From Massariosphaeria phaeospora (lineage: Eukaryota > Ascomycota > Dothideomycetes > Pleosporales): a stretch of 64,000 nt of DNA. Shown here piece after piece: positions 31,654 to 42,149 of this stretch. The stretch spans positions 310,001 through 374,000 of the forward strand of contig JAADJZ010000002.1 of assembly GCA_011032825.1 (NCBI GenBank), written 5' to 3'. The first letter of the stretch is position 1. The number at the start of each line of letters is the position of its first letter. A program made the position numbers and the translations under genes. Below the pieces are notes generated by a model that ran no database searches, had not been told where the DNA came from, and saw only the letters and a list, made by a program, of their open reading frames with translations.

Positions 31654-33461
31654 CTACAACTTCATGCCCAACGCCTTGTGCACCCTGAGCGACTGTCGAA
31701 TGCTAAGATCCAGCATGATCTCTTCTGATCCGCCAGGAATAGCATACGCCCTGACGTCTCTGTACAGCCTCTCAACCTTGGCACCTTGGCCACCCCGGCT
31801 ATAACTCAGTCCACCGAAGATCTGGCTGGCTTCTCGGGCGCAAAATTCGAATGTTGTCGTACTCTGCGCCTTGAGACTGGCAATTGCACCGCCTAGCTTC
31901 AACATGGCTTCCATCTCGCCCATCTTCTCGCACTGGTAGATGAGGTTCTCTAACCAATTGTATGAGGATTCGATTTGGCGAGCCATGTGGGCGAGCTTCA
32001 GGCGGATGACAGGGTGGTCGATGAGGCGCTTGCCGAATGTCTTGCGCTTGTGGGCGTACTTCATTGACTCCTCGTAGCAGACGCGAGCGAAGCGCAGGGA
32101 CTGGATCACGATGCCAATGCGCTCGTGGTTGAAGTTGGTCATGATGACCTTGAAGCCTTGGTTCTCCTTGCCGATGAGGTTCTCAACGGGAACCTTGACG
32201 TCTTCAAAGGTGATGTAGGTGGTACCGCTACTCCACACACCTTGGCAGTCCATCCTACGAGTGGACACGCCACCAGCACTGCGCTCGACGAGAAGGACCG
32301 AGACACCGTTCATGCCTTCGCCGCCAGTGCGAACAGCTACGGTGAAGTATTCACACCAGATACCGTTGGTGATCCACTTCTTTTCGCCGTTGACGATATA
32401 GTGCTTGCCGTCTTCGGAGAGCTTAGCTTCACATGTTAGGTTGGCTACATCACTACCAGCATCTGTCACATGTCAGTCTGATGTTACTAAGACCTTGAGG
32501 ATGGGGAGTATATACCTGGCTCGGTAATGGCAAGACAAATCCGCTTCTTGCCACTGAGGAGATCCGGAGCGATGCGCTTTATCAACTCCTTCTTGCCGAA
32601 CTTGAAAAGTGGTGGTCCACCAATTCCGTATCCGCCGATGAGATTCCAGACGAACCCGCCGCTACCGGAACGAGAGATTTCATCAGTGATGATCATCTCG
32701 TGGAAGAGGTCCCACTTCTCAGGCGGTACGCTTTTCACCCGGATGTCGGTCAAATGTTTGGGATAGTGCATTCCAAGTAGCCCTGCGAGGTATCCCCGCT
32801 CTCCCATCTGCTCGTAAATGCGGTCGGGGACCTTCTTTGCCTCCTCCCACTCTGTAACATTGGGCATGATCTCCTCCTCTACCCATTGTCGAACTTCGTC
32901 TCGGAGCGCTGCGTGGGTCTGGTCGAAGTAAGGTGAATGATACTAAGTGAGGCAGGGGTTAGTCTTAAATTTCTGCTCACAACACTGAGACTACTTACAG
33001 ATTGATACCAAGAAGGATCGGCAAATGGGATCAGATCGCCATATGGGTCCAAAGCTTCCGCTTCTTCCTGTGCTGCCGCGGTCGGCATGGGGGCAACAAC
33101 GCCGGGGTCAACCTCTGGTTTCACGGTGTCGTTCTCCTTTTTTGCTGGCGGAGGCGGTGGAGAGGCGGCTTTGGTGTCTAATGAGCCCACCTGAAGTCGC
33201 GACTTGTACTTCTTGAGGATGCCCTCATTGTGATACTTCCAGAACTGCTTTGAGGCATCTTTGCCTGCGACCCGCTGGAGAACTAGAAAAAGGTTAGAAA
33301 TCTATAAGCTTCGGCCCTGATCTCCATCACTCACTCTTCTTTCCTCCAGGGTGGTCGTCGCCAAATGTTGTCAGATCGTAGACATCCTCATCGATGATGA
33401 TGTAGAGATTGTCAGGCTTGTTATGCGACGCCACGTCCGCTGTAGAGTATCGCTGCGACAT
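31654..33461 (-). CDS. Cytochrome b5/acyl-CoA dehydrogenase fusion protein
   Basis: The exons are 33461-33335, 33282-32999, 32942-32516 and 32462-31654, giving 548 residues; the introns are 52, 56 and 53 nt. Residues 1-80 form a cytochrome b5 domain with HPGG (heme ligand His37) and the second ligand His60 (FWKYHNEG). After a Pro/Ala linker, residues from about 135 form an FAD-dependent acyl-CoA dehydrogenase with ITEPDAGSDVAN and the KWITNG strand. The usual C-terminal catalytic Glu (YEGT) is replaced by IPGGSEEI at 521-528. Glu393 in NFNHERIG aligns with the alternative base position used by isovaleryl- and long-chain dehydrogenases. The enzyme should oxidise an acyl-CoA to the enoyl-CoA; the substrate is unknown. 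There is no clear peroxisomal signal: the C-terminus is GMKL. Confidence 0.93.
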
Positions 33462-34070
33462 GACGGATGTTGTAGAGGTGGTAGAAGAGGAGAAGTGGTT
33501 CCGTTTGCAACGGTGTTGCAGAAGAGGGACAATGCGAGCATTATGAAAGATGGCCGCGGTCCTCGGTATCTTTCACATGCCGGCGACCCCAGCACCAAGC
33601 ACCGGGCAAAGCTCCAGCTTCTGGCAGCATCAGATGGTCTAGAGCTGCATAGGGGCCCCGGGGCCGGGGGTTGCTCTTGTGATCATCAATGCGCACCGCT
33701 GTTTGTTGGCTGGCGGGCGGCGGGCTTCCCGAGGTTGGCTGTGAACAGCAACGTCATGAATCTTGCCGAGGTAAGCACGTGTGCATCTGACAAGCTGCAG
33801 TAGCGCCTCCACAAGGCCACGAAGCTGACATTCAGCTGCGCGGTTGCTGGACGGACGGTCCCTTCACCAGACCAGATTGAGGTGCAGGCCGCCTGGGGTT
33901 GTCCACCTGGCTGTTCGATGTGAACTGCAGACTTGGGCGGAACAGAGCCGCGGCTCGCTTCTTGGCGACATGGATCTATAGATGATGACATACTAGTAAT
34001 TACAACTCCGTCCCTCGACATCTTCATTCATTGTTAGTCACAACACGAGTCTATCTAGCACTATACCACT
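33462..34070. other. Divergent intergenic region
   Basis: This is the upstream DNA of the acyl-CoA dehydrogenase (-) and cupin (+) genes. It contains open frames of up to 150 codons on both strands, but none has a recognisable domain or a coherent start context. I treat it as promoter DNA. Confidence 0.6.
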
Positions 34071-34608
34071 ATGTTGGGGGAGGTAGAAGTAAAGAAAGCG
34101 GCAGAGATAAACGCTCCAAGTGGTGGGCAAACAGAGGGCATGATCAGGATGAACGCCATAACCGACATGTCCGATCAGATATGCGGCACTGGTGAGCCTT
34201 CGCTGAGAGAACACGATCTTTTGATAGCTATTAGCTGATACTCGTCTCTTCCAGTAATGATAGCGAAGCCACACACAGCATCCGCTGTTCATCACCACAG
34301 CGAAGAAGGTATTCGGGAGACCTCGAATCTCCTGGGCCTCATTTGCGTAGAAACATATCGTTCCATGACGCATCATCCTGATCCAGTCCCTAGATACCAT
34401 CGTGTACGCGGCAAAAGGCCATGGCGCCATCGTCAGTGGCCCGAATGGCTCGAAGAGACAAGAGTTGGCTCCTGGGGACTTCGCACTTCTACCTGCGTAT
34501 ACGGAACATCAAGAGGTCAACGATACTGATGAAGAGATTACGTGGATCATCACCCGGGGAGGGAGCAACCCTATCGTACACAACCTGGAACTTTGGGGAA
34601 AGACCTAA
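34071..34608 (+). CDS. Small cupin-fold protein, 129 residues
   Basis: The exons are 34071-34191, 34255-34308 and 34394-34608, with introns of 63 and 85 nt. The splice choices restore an uninterrupted cupin: motif 1 is AVHHHSEEDTIVYAAKGHG (metal-binding His53-55 and Glu57/58) and motif 2 is ELAPGDFALLPAYTEHQ, with a conserved His. The C-terminus EEITWIITRGGSNPIV is typical of this small fungal and bacterial single-cupin family, which has no assigned reaction. There is no signal peptide, so it is probably cytosolic. The second intron ends at CCCTAG; an earlier AG would break the frame. Confidence 0.88.
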
Positions 34609-35408
34609 GAAAGTTGTAAGACGGAAGCATTGTTGCTTTGGAGATATACGTGGTTGTTCCATTCAATCTACCATTGAATGCGCACACACCTACAGCCCTA
34701 TAACGACCGCTGACCTCAATCCTCGAACCTTCCGTCTGTATTCTCCGTGTTACAAGCTACACCTAGACAGTTACGAAGCATAACAAACACGTATCGCACT
34801 TCTAGTGTGTTATTGAATGAGCGGTCTACCTTTACTCGCGAAGCATTCAGAAACTAGTTCACCGGCCGAGTCAACACATAATCTTATCCAACCAGTCTTT
34901 GTCGTTCTCGGAGTCTCGAATGGAACACGGGGATGACGCGTGGACGCAAAGCCCCGCGGAGCTTATAGTCATGCGGCGATACTGCATGCTCATTGGTGCG
35001 TGATCGATATGCAGAGTCGCCAACCCACAGGTCTTCGACGGGAAGTCGCGTTTGTGACGAACGAACGTTTACAGTTGTCTCAATATCACGTAACTGCGCA
35101 TTCCATTCTTCGACATTTCATCATTTTGCTAGACATAATCAGTCGGGTTTCAATAGTGTAACTATATCTTTAGCATTCTTATCGCCGCCTCTGGACATCT
35201 AGACAGGTCCGGTAAATCCTCAGATTTGAGTGCACCATCTTCCTTCTCCACGTCTTTTATCTCTCTTCCAAAACTGCGCCTTGAATAATGCTAGCAGACA
35301 AGAACGAGGCATTGATTTCCAACCTTAAAAGCACCCAAAACGGTATTTGAGAACCAGAGAACGGATAGGCCAAAGCCATACAAATCTGGATTGCAAATAC
35401 TGTCAACA
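34609..35408. other. Intergenic region upstream of the GH92 gene
   Basis: This is about 800 bp with only short unsupported frames. It lies between two plus-strand genes. No repeat or RNA gene was recognised. Confidence 0.6.
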
Positions 35409-37953
35409 ATGCGCTCTTTTATAGTCGACATAGTCAGTCTCGGGGTGGTTGTACGTTGTTGTGTCTCAGCCGCGGAAGTAGACTATACCCAATATGTCAA
35501 CGTTTTGTAAGTCTACATCCAAATAAACTGTATGTATCAACGCTAAAATGCGTTAGTCAAGGGACCATAAGCGGAGGAAACAGATTTCCTGGCGTTGTGG
35601 CTGGTAAGTCCTTGCACCTATATAATGTTTTGCCTAGCTAATCGTAACGCAGCACCATTCGCAATGGTGAAGCTCGGTCCTGATGTTCAGTCAGGGAAAA
35701 AAGATGCCTACTCAGGCTATTTACCTGATGGTAGTATCTGGGGGTTCAGCATGATGCACGAATCAGGAACCGGAGGTGCACCAAAGTACTAAAACTCTGC
35801 GAGTCCTTCTCGAACCCTACGCTAACCATAACTCGTGGTTAGATATGGCGTAGTCTCCCAAATGCCAGCACTCGGAAATGTCACAAACCCACTTGCAGAC
35901 CTATCCAGGGGACGAGCTACTGCAGATGAAGGTCAGATTGGATATTACAAGTCTTCACTGTCTGGTGGCATCAAAGTCGAGTTGACTGCTACGGAACATG
36001 CGGGTCTGTATCAGTACTCATTCCCCGCTGGGAATCTGTCCGCTGTTGTTGTCGACGTATCTCATGTACTCCCAAGCTTCAGAGGCTTGGGATGGGAACA
36101 GCATTACTCCAAAGGAAGCTTCGACCTCTTTCCCGATGGACACTACGAAGGGTCTGGCACTTACAACAATGGCTGGAATATAGGTAAGAGCCAGAAGGCT
36201 GATTCGAACAATGGCTGATTCGAACAATGGCTGATGAGAGAAATAGCTCCTGATTGGACTATTCATTTTTGCGGCAGATTTGAGCAGAAACCTGCAATCT
36301 CAAAGACCTTCAGGGGCAATGGAACCACTCCAAAATCTTATGATAGCACGCCATCCGTTTCTGGTCCCGAACGACTCGGGGGTGTCTTCACCTTCCGAAA
36401 CTCATCAGTGACTTCCCGCGTGGGCATCTCCTTCACATCGACCACTAAAGCTTGCCAGAACATTAAAAATGAGATACCAAGTGGCACTAGCTTTCAGTCT
36501 CTAGTAGTAAAAGCGAAAAGCCGGTGGAACGCAGAGGTCTTATCTAAGATTCAGGTGTCGTCAACGAACAAAACAGAGCTTGAGTTGCTTTATAGCTCAC
36601 TCCTGGGCATGTTTTTGATCCCATCAAATCGGACAGGTGAGAACCCCGGATGGAACAGTACGGAACCATACTATGACGATGTGTTCACGCTTTGGGATAC
36701 TCACCGATGCCATACGTCTCTTTTTCAAATCGTGCAGCCAGTCTCTTATGAAGAATTCATTCGTTCCCTTATCGACATCTGGCGACACGATGGTTTCATG
36801 CCGGATGCACGCTCATCCAACTTTAATGGCCGCGTGCAAGGCGGATCAAACGCAGATAATGTGCTTGCTGATGCCTACGTCAAGGGTGTGAGCGGTGCGA
36901 TCAATTGGGAAGATGGTTTCTCCGCCATGCAAACCGACGCCGAGAAGGTACCGCCACCTAACAACGACCCCAGAGCCCCTGACTCCTCTACCAAAGAAGG
37001 TCGAGGTGCGCTCCCAGATTGCCTGAAGTACGGATACATCACGCCTGCATTCACTAGGGCGGTATCTAGGGCGGTCGAGTATTCGACTAACGATTTTGGC
37101 CTTCACCAAGTTGCTAAAGGCCTTGGGAAAGCAGCAGAAGCAGAAAAGTACCTCATTCGATCTAGGAACTGGCGGAACCACTGGAACCCGAACGCCACAT
37201 CGGAGGGACACAGCGGCTTCGTAGTCCCTCGCTGGGCGAACGGGTCTTTTGTACCCCAAGACCCGCTAAGTTGCGGTGCCTGCTACTGAGGCGATGCCTA
37301 CTACGAAGATAACTCGTGGATCTACAGCATGAACGCCATCCACGACGTTGCCTTACTCAAGCAATGGATCGGTGGTGATGAACGTTTTGTGGACCGTATC
37401 GATAAGCTCTTTGAGCTCAACATCTTCAATGCTGGCAATGAGCCGGGTTTCACAAGTCCCTTTCTTTACAATTTTGTCCCTGGGATGCAGCATCGCTCTG
37501 TGGAACGCTCGAGGAACATATCGACACGGTATAATGGCGGGGCTGGAGGTTTGCCAGGTAATTCGGATGCTGGCGCAATGGAGTCCAATATCTTGTGGCA
37601 AATGATCGGGCTATGGCCTGTACGTCACAGTTGGGTTTCTCGTCGTTCGTTTGCTAATTTTCCTGCAGATGACAGACCAAACGACGTTCTTGATCCTCTC
37701 TCCGTGGTTCCCACACATGACGATCTATCTAGGCAGCGACAACAAGCTTGAGATTACGACTTCCGGTGGCAACAAAGACACCGCCTTCTACGTGCAGAGT
37801 CTCAAGGTCAACGGCAAGCAATGGGACAAAGCGTGGGTTGCGTGGCAGGACGTGTTCGCCAATGGAGGCACAATGGAGTTTGTGCTGGGCCCCAGTCCGG
37901 CGAACTGGGCAACTGGGCCACCTCCACCAAGTCCGGCGTCTGGTGATCTGTAG
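35409..37953 (+). pseudogene. GH92 alpha-mannosidase gene with one in-frame stop
   Basis: The exons are 35409-35506, 35557-35603, 35653-35785, 35843-36183, 36247-37619 and 37669-37953 (758 codons before the final stop). All five introns (49-63 nt) have good sites, and the joined frame matches glycoside hydrolase family 92 throughout: a signal-like N-terminus, VDYTQYVNVFQGT, GGNRFPGVVAAPF, the WDTHR segment, GDAYYEDNSW around the catalytic Glu, GGLPGNSDAGAM and a C-terminal beta-sandwich. GH92 enzymes are Ca2+-dependent exo-alpha-mannosidases acting on N-glycans and mannan. The only lesion is codon 554, TGA at 37287-37289, in SCGACY-stop-GDAYYE, where the family normally has Trp (TGG). The truncated product would lack the catalytic residues. 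It could be a young pseudogene, a polymorphism or a sequencing error. Confidence 0.88.
36184..36246 (+). repeat. 16-bp tandem duplication inside GH92 intron 4
   Basis: Within this 63-nt intron the unit GATTCGAACAATGGCT occurs twice in direct succession (about 36200-36231). It adds a stop to the read-through frame but does not affect the spliced product. Confidence 0.8.
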
Positions 37954-38820
37954 AATAGTGATCTGGCCCTGATGGATGGCATGATGGATGGCAAAAGACA
38001 AAAGCTTCTTTCATTGATAGAATAAAGGTGTACTGACTCAAAGCCCCGTGCCACTGTGTGCCGCGTTTCATGCATGCATCTGGGGGAGGCGTTCATAGCT
38101 CGTGTCCCCGCCACATTCGCATCTAGATTTCGATCAACATCAAACTGGGTGCGGCGGGAAGAGGCGGGGATGTAGTTGTTGCAAACTAGAAGAGCATAAG
38201 CCTGGCAGTCAATCTATGGGGCGTCGAAGCTACCGGCTTCGGGAAACAGTACCAGCCTCGTCAACACCAGAAATTTCTTTGTAGACTCAGCTTGCCTCCA
38301 ACCTCGTGCTCAAGCAGCGCGAAGGTCCAGGTCGTACGGGGTCAGGTGTTGACCGACAAAGAGGACGGGCCCGGGGTCGGGTGCGTGCGATTGGCCAGCG
38401 ACTCGGTAGCGGGAAGTGGGACAAAGACCGCATGCTCAACGCCACCAGCCCATTCACCCTTCGAAGCGGCTGCGCGCGGGGCGGTGAGCGCTCAGCGCCT
38501 TGTTTCCCTGCATAATGGCCGTCGCGGTTCACCTGTCACCACGAGGCCCTCCATCCCAAGCGTCACATGGGATCCCGCCAAACCTCCCATCCCGGTTGCG
38601 CCGTCGCCAAGTAGCCATAGCTCCTGCACCTCAACGCTCTAGCTAGGCTACCTACAGACGTTATCCAGCTGGGGCTTACACCACCTTCCAGCCTGCGCCT
38701 GTTGCTTAAGAGAGCTGCCATCTCTCTCGCTTCCCCGCCCGCAGCGCAAGCTCTACCTCCAGCTTACCTTTTCTCTCTCTCGCCCCGGCGGCCGTGTCAA
38801 TACCACGCCGCGACTCTACC
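37954..38820. other. Intergenic region upstream of the antiporter gene
   Basis: This contains a 12-bp tandem unit (GATGGATGGCAT, about 37970-37992) and pyrimidine-rich DNA close to the antiporter start. A 116-codon frame at 38292-38642 has no recognisable domain and is not called. Confidence 0.6.
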
Positions 38821-41710
38821 ATGTCATCACTAGCAGCGTCCGCGAGTCCTTCGGCCACTAGCGCCCCGAAAGCTCCCCCGCAGGGTGGTGTGCTTGAGGG
38901 CGTGAACCCGGTGCATTATGATCCCAAAAACACCATCATTCTGTTCATTGTACAGGTCAGTATCTCTGTTCACTGGATACAGATTCATACTCACAAAAAT
39001 CTTGTAGGCTTCCATTATCATCATCTTCTGCCGCCTACTACATTATCCTCTATCAAAAATCCGCCAGCCTCGAGTCATCGCCGAAGTGGTTGGGGGCATC
39101 TTGCTCGGCCCGTCCGTCCTGGGCCGCATCCCGGGCTTCACCGCCGCCATATTCCCTGTGGCCGCCATGCCAAATCTGAACCTCGTCGCAAATATAGGCC
39201 TTACGCTCTTTCTATTTATCGTTGGGCTCGAGGTGGATTTGCGCTTTCTGGTGGGCAACTGGAAGGTGGCTTTGAGCGTAGGTCTCATAGGCATGGCTGT
39301 CCCATTCGGCCTAGGCGTAGCCATCGCTGTGGGACTCTACAACCAGTTCAACGGAGAGGCAGATACAGTGCAGATCGGTTTTGGCGTATTTGCGCTGTTT
39401 ATCGGTGTGGCTATGGCCATTACAGTAAGCTTCTCCCAGTCCATGGCTATAGATCAGTTGTGCTTACCGAACTCAGGCCTTTCCCGTGCTCTGCCGAATT
39501 CTTAGTGAGCTGAAATTGCTATCGACGCCCGTGGGGATTATCGTCTTGTCGGCTGGCGTTGGAAACGACGTTGTTGGTCAGTCCAATCATCACGCTACTT
39601 TTAAGCTGTAGCTCTGAGACTAACGCTATTTGATTAGGTTGGGTTCTGCTCGCGCTTTGTGTTGCTCTTGTCAATGCGGGCAGCGGTCTTACAGCATTAT
39701 GGGTGTTACTGACTTGCGTGGGGTACACACTCTTCCTCGTCTATGCTGTTCGCCCTCTTTTCATCAAGTTCTTGTATAGATCACGCGCGATCCAGGACGG
39801 CCCCAGTCAAGGCATAATTGGTCTCACCCTTCTTCTCTGCCTGGCATCTGCTTTCTTCACCGGCATCATCGGCGTCCATCCAATTTTTGGAGCTTTCATG
39901 GCGGGCATGATCTGTCCCCACGAGAACAACTTTGCTATCAAGGTTGCAGAGAAGCTCGAAGATTTAATCGGTACTCTCTTTTTGCCGCTATATTTCACCC
40001 TCTCCGGACTCAACACCAACATCGGTCTCCTGGATAGTGGCATCACCTGGGCTTACGTTGTTGGCGTCGTTCTGGTTGCATTCTTTTCCAAGTTCCTTGG
40101 TGCTGCCGGGGCAGCACGAATGAATGGCATGTTCTGGCGAGAAAGTTTCGCCATCGGATCATTGATGAGTTGCAAGGGTCTTGTTGAGTTGATTGTTTTG
40201 GTAAGCATGACATTAACCCCAGAATCTCCCTCTAAGCCACCCGACTAATCGATTCTAGAACATCGGATTGCAGGCCAAGATTCTTAGCACCAGAACATTT
40301 ACGATATTCGTTGTTATGGCGCTCATCACCACCTTTGTCTCTTCACCGCTAACCATGTACTTCTACCCTCCATGGTATCAAAAGAAGGTTGAAGCCTTCA
40401 AACGGGGCGAAATAGACTGGGACACTGGCAAGCGTCTGGATGGAACAGAAAGTGTGGTCGACGGAGCTCACTACGACAAATTGGAGGCCCAGAAGATCCG
40501 TCGGCTTGTGGTCTACCTTCGCCTCGACAGTATGCCGAATCTGCTTGCTTTTGCTTCTCTATTTGGTGGACAGTCGGTGAGACCCACCACAAAGGTTCAC
40601 CCTGCGATGCAGCAGACGACGAGCGAAAGCAAAGAGACTGGAGGGGCTACTTCGACTGAAGAGCCACCTAATCGACCCGTGGAGGCTTATGGCTTGAGGC
40701 TGCTCAACTTGACAGATCGTGGTTCCTCAGTCATGCAAGTTTCTGAAGTCGAGTCATACACGGCCCACGATCCTGTTGTGAATACGTTCCGCACTTTTGG
40801 CCGCCTTCATAATCTGGCTGTCAGCGGCGAGGTCATGGTCGTCCCGGAAGATTCCTTTGCCGACACGATCAGTATGAGAGCATCAGACTCGGACTTCCTG
40901 TTAATACCGTGGAGCGAAACAGGTGGTATGGGTGAACAGGCAATCATTGAAGACAAGGGAACGAAGAACAAACTCGCCGCTTCCTCATACGTCTCATTCG
41001 TCAACGCGACTTTCGAGCAAGCTACGGTACCGACAGCCGTTTTGGTCAACAAAAATTTCGGAGGCCCTAAGAATAAGGACAAGAAGGCCAGGTTAACTCG
41101 GACCTACAGCAGCGTCAGTCTGGGCAGCCATCGAGACCGACCAGCCGATGCGCCTATCACTGACCTTTCTCACCACATATTTTTCCCCTTCTTTGGCGGT
41201 GACGATGATCGCGCTGCTCTCCGCCTCGTGCTTCAGCTAGCAGAAAACCCGGATATCACGGCCACTCTAGTTCATTTCGACGTTCCAAGCGAGTTCTTGG
41301 AACAAAGTGAATCCTTGCCCGGGTCTTCGACCGCGACTAAGGGCGGGACTGTAGTGACAGTGGCGGGCACCACGCGCGACCAAGACGCTGCATTCTTCGC
41401 TTCCCTCCGTGCCTCATTACCCGCAGAGCTCTCCAACCGCGTCGTCTTCGAAACCGTAACTTCGAGCAGCCCCAGCACAGATGTGATTGCACGTGCTGGC
41501 ATCGAAGTAGGACAAGCTCCAAGGAATGCCGGCGACCTGGTTGTACTAGGTCGCAACATTGGCCGGAAAGGGTTTCAATACATCGAGCCAACAGAGGACA
41601 TCAGGCACTTGTCGACTCCCGCTTCTACCCTTGGTGTCTTGGCTGAGAAGGTCTGGGAGGCGAAGTTGGGTGCTAGCGTGTTGGTGGTCAAAGCAGGTGT
41701 GCGAGTGTAG
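38821..41710 (+). CDS. KHA1: K+/H+ antiporter of the CPA2 family (Kha1-like)
   Basis: The exons are 38821-38955, 39008-39424, 39477-39576, 39638-40200 and 40259-41710, giving 888 residues. Residues from about 37 to 435 form a Na+/H+-exchanger domain with 11-13 membrane spans and conserved blocks [52 protein letters not shown] and [14 protein letters not shown]. The soluble C-terminal half (about 450-888) resembles the nucleotide-binding-like tail of Kha1. In yeast, Kha1 is a Golgi or endosomal antiporter for K+ and pH balance, and a similar role is expected. The ATG at 38821 is preferred because the in-frame codon further upstream is GTG. The intron positions within transmembrane helices keep all family motifs intact. 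Confidence 0.93.
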
Positions 41711-42149
41711 ATCTGTGTTGTTTTTGAGTTTTGTTTAGATACCACCATCTGCTGAAATTTGGATACCATGTCGTTGCAGCCAAGGGGCAATTTCGGCGCA
41801 TGTGTGGCATACGGATATCCGGGCCTATGCTTTCATAATTGAACTTGTTGTTGAATCACATATTAGCTACTTGGCTGTGAGAAAAGTTTCGTGACCAGAA
41901 AATGTTTGGTGGTTCTCTACGTGGAATCACGGCTGAACCCGATGGAGATGTCGGCAGACGGAGAAACTACCCCGCCGACATTTATCCCGGTCTGGAAAAT
42001 TCCTGATGTGCCAAGCCAAAAGTTTCGAACACCTTCAACCTCAGGAAACACACATCCACCATGTTGTTTCTCTGATAGCGCTGGTATTGAGCTTGTGCGC
42101 CTAGCTTTTATACCCATATAGCTCGTAAAGCAAATCGCAGCAGTCCATC
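41711..42149. other. Intergenic region between KHA1 and UTP4
   Basis: This is about 440 bp of 3' flank and promoter. No recognisable site or frame was found. Confidence 0.6.

Noticed and set aside
33351..34027. Frames of 113-150 codons on both strands between the dehydrogenase and cupin genes
   Set aside because: The first overlaps the first exon of the dehydrogenase, and neither has a domain or biased codon use that would support a gene.
37287..37289. RIP as the cause of the GH92 nonsense codon
   Set aside because: RIP acts on duplicated DNA and prefers CpA. This change would be at CpC, and the surrounding gene shows no other RIP-like changes.
37262..37320. An intron that would remove the GH92 stop codon
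   Set aside because: No donor/acceptor pair of workable length surrounds it, and the stop falls inside the conserved CY-x-GDAYYE block, which must be coding.
38292..38642. 116-codon frame upstream of KHA1
   Set aside because: It is low-complexity Ser/Pro/Gly sequence with overlapping frames on the other strand and no family likeness.
38794..38820. Upstream start for KHA1
   Set aside because: The codon at 38794 is GTG; the first in-frame ATG is at 38821.
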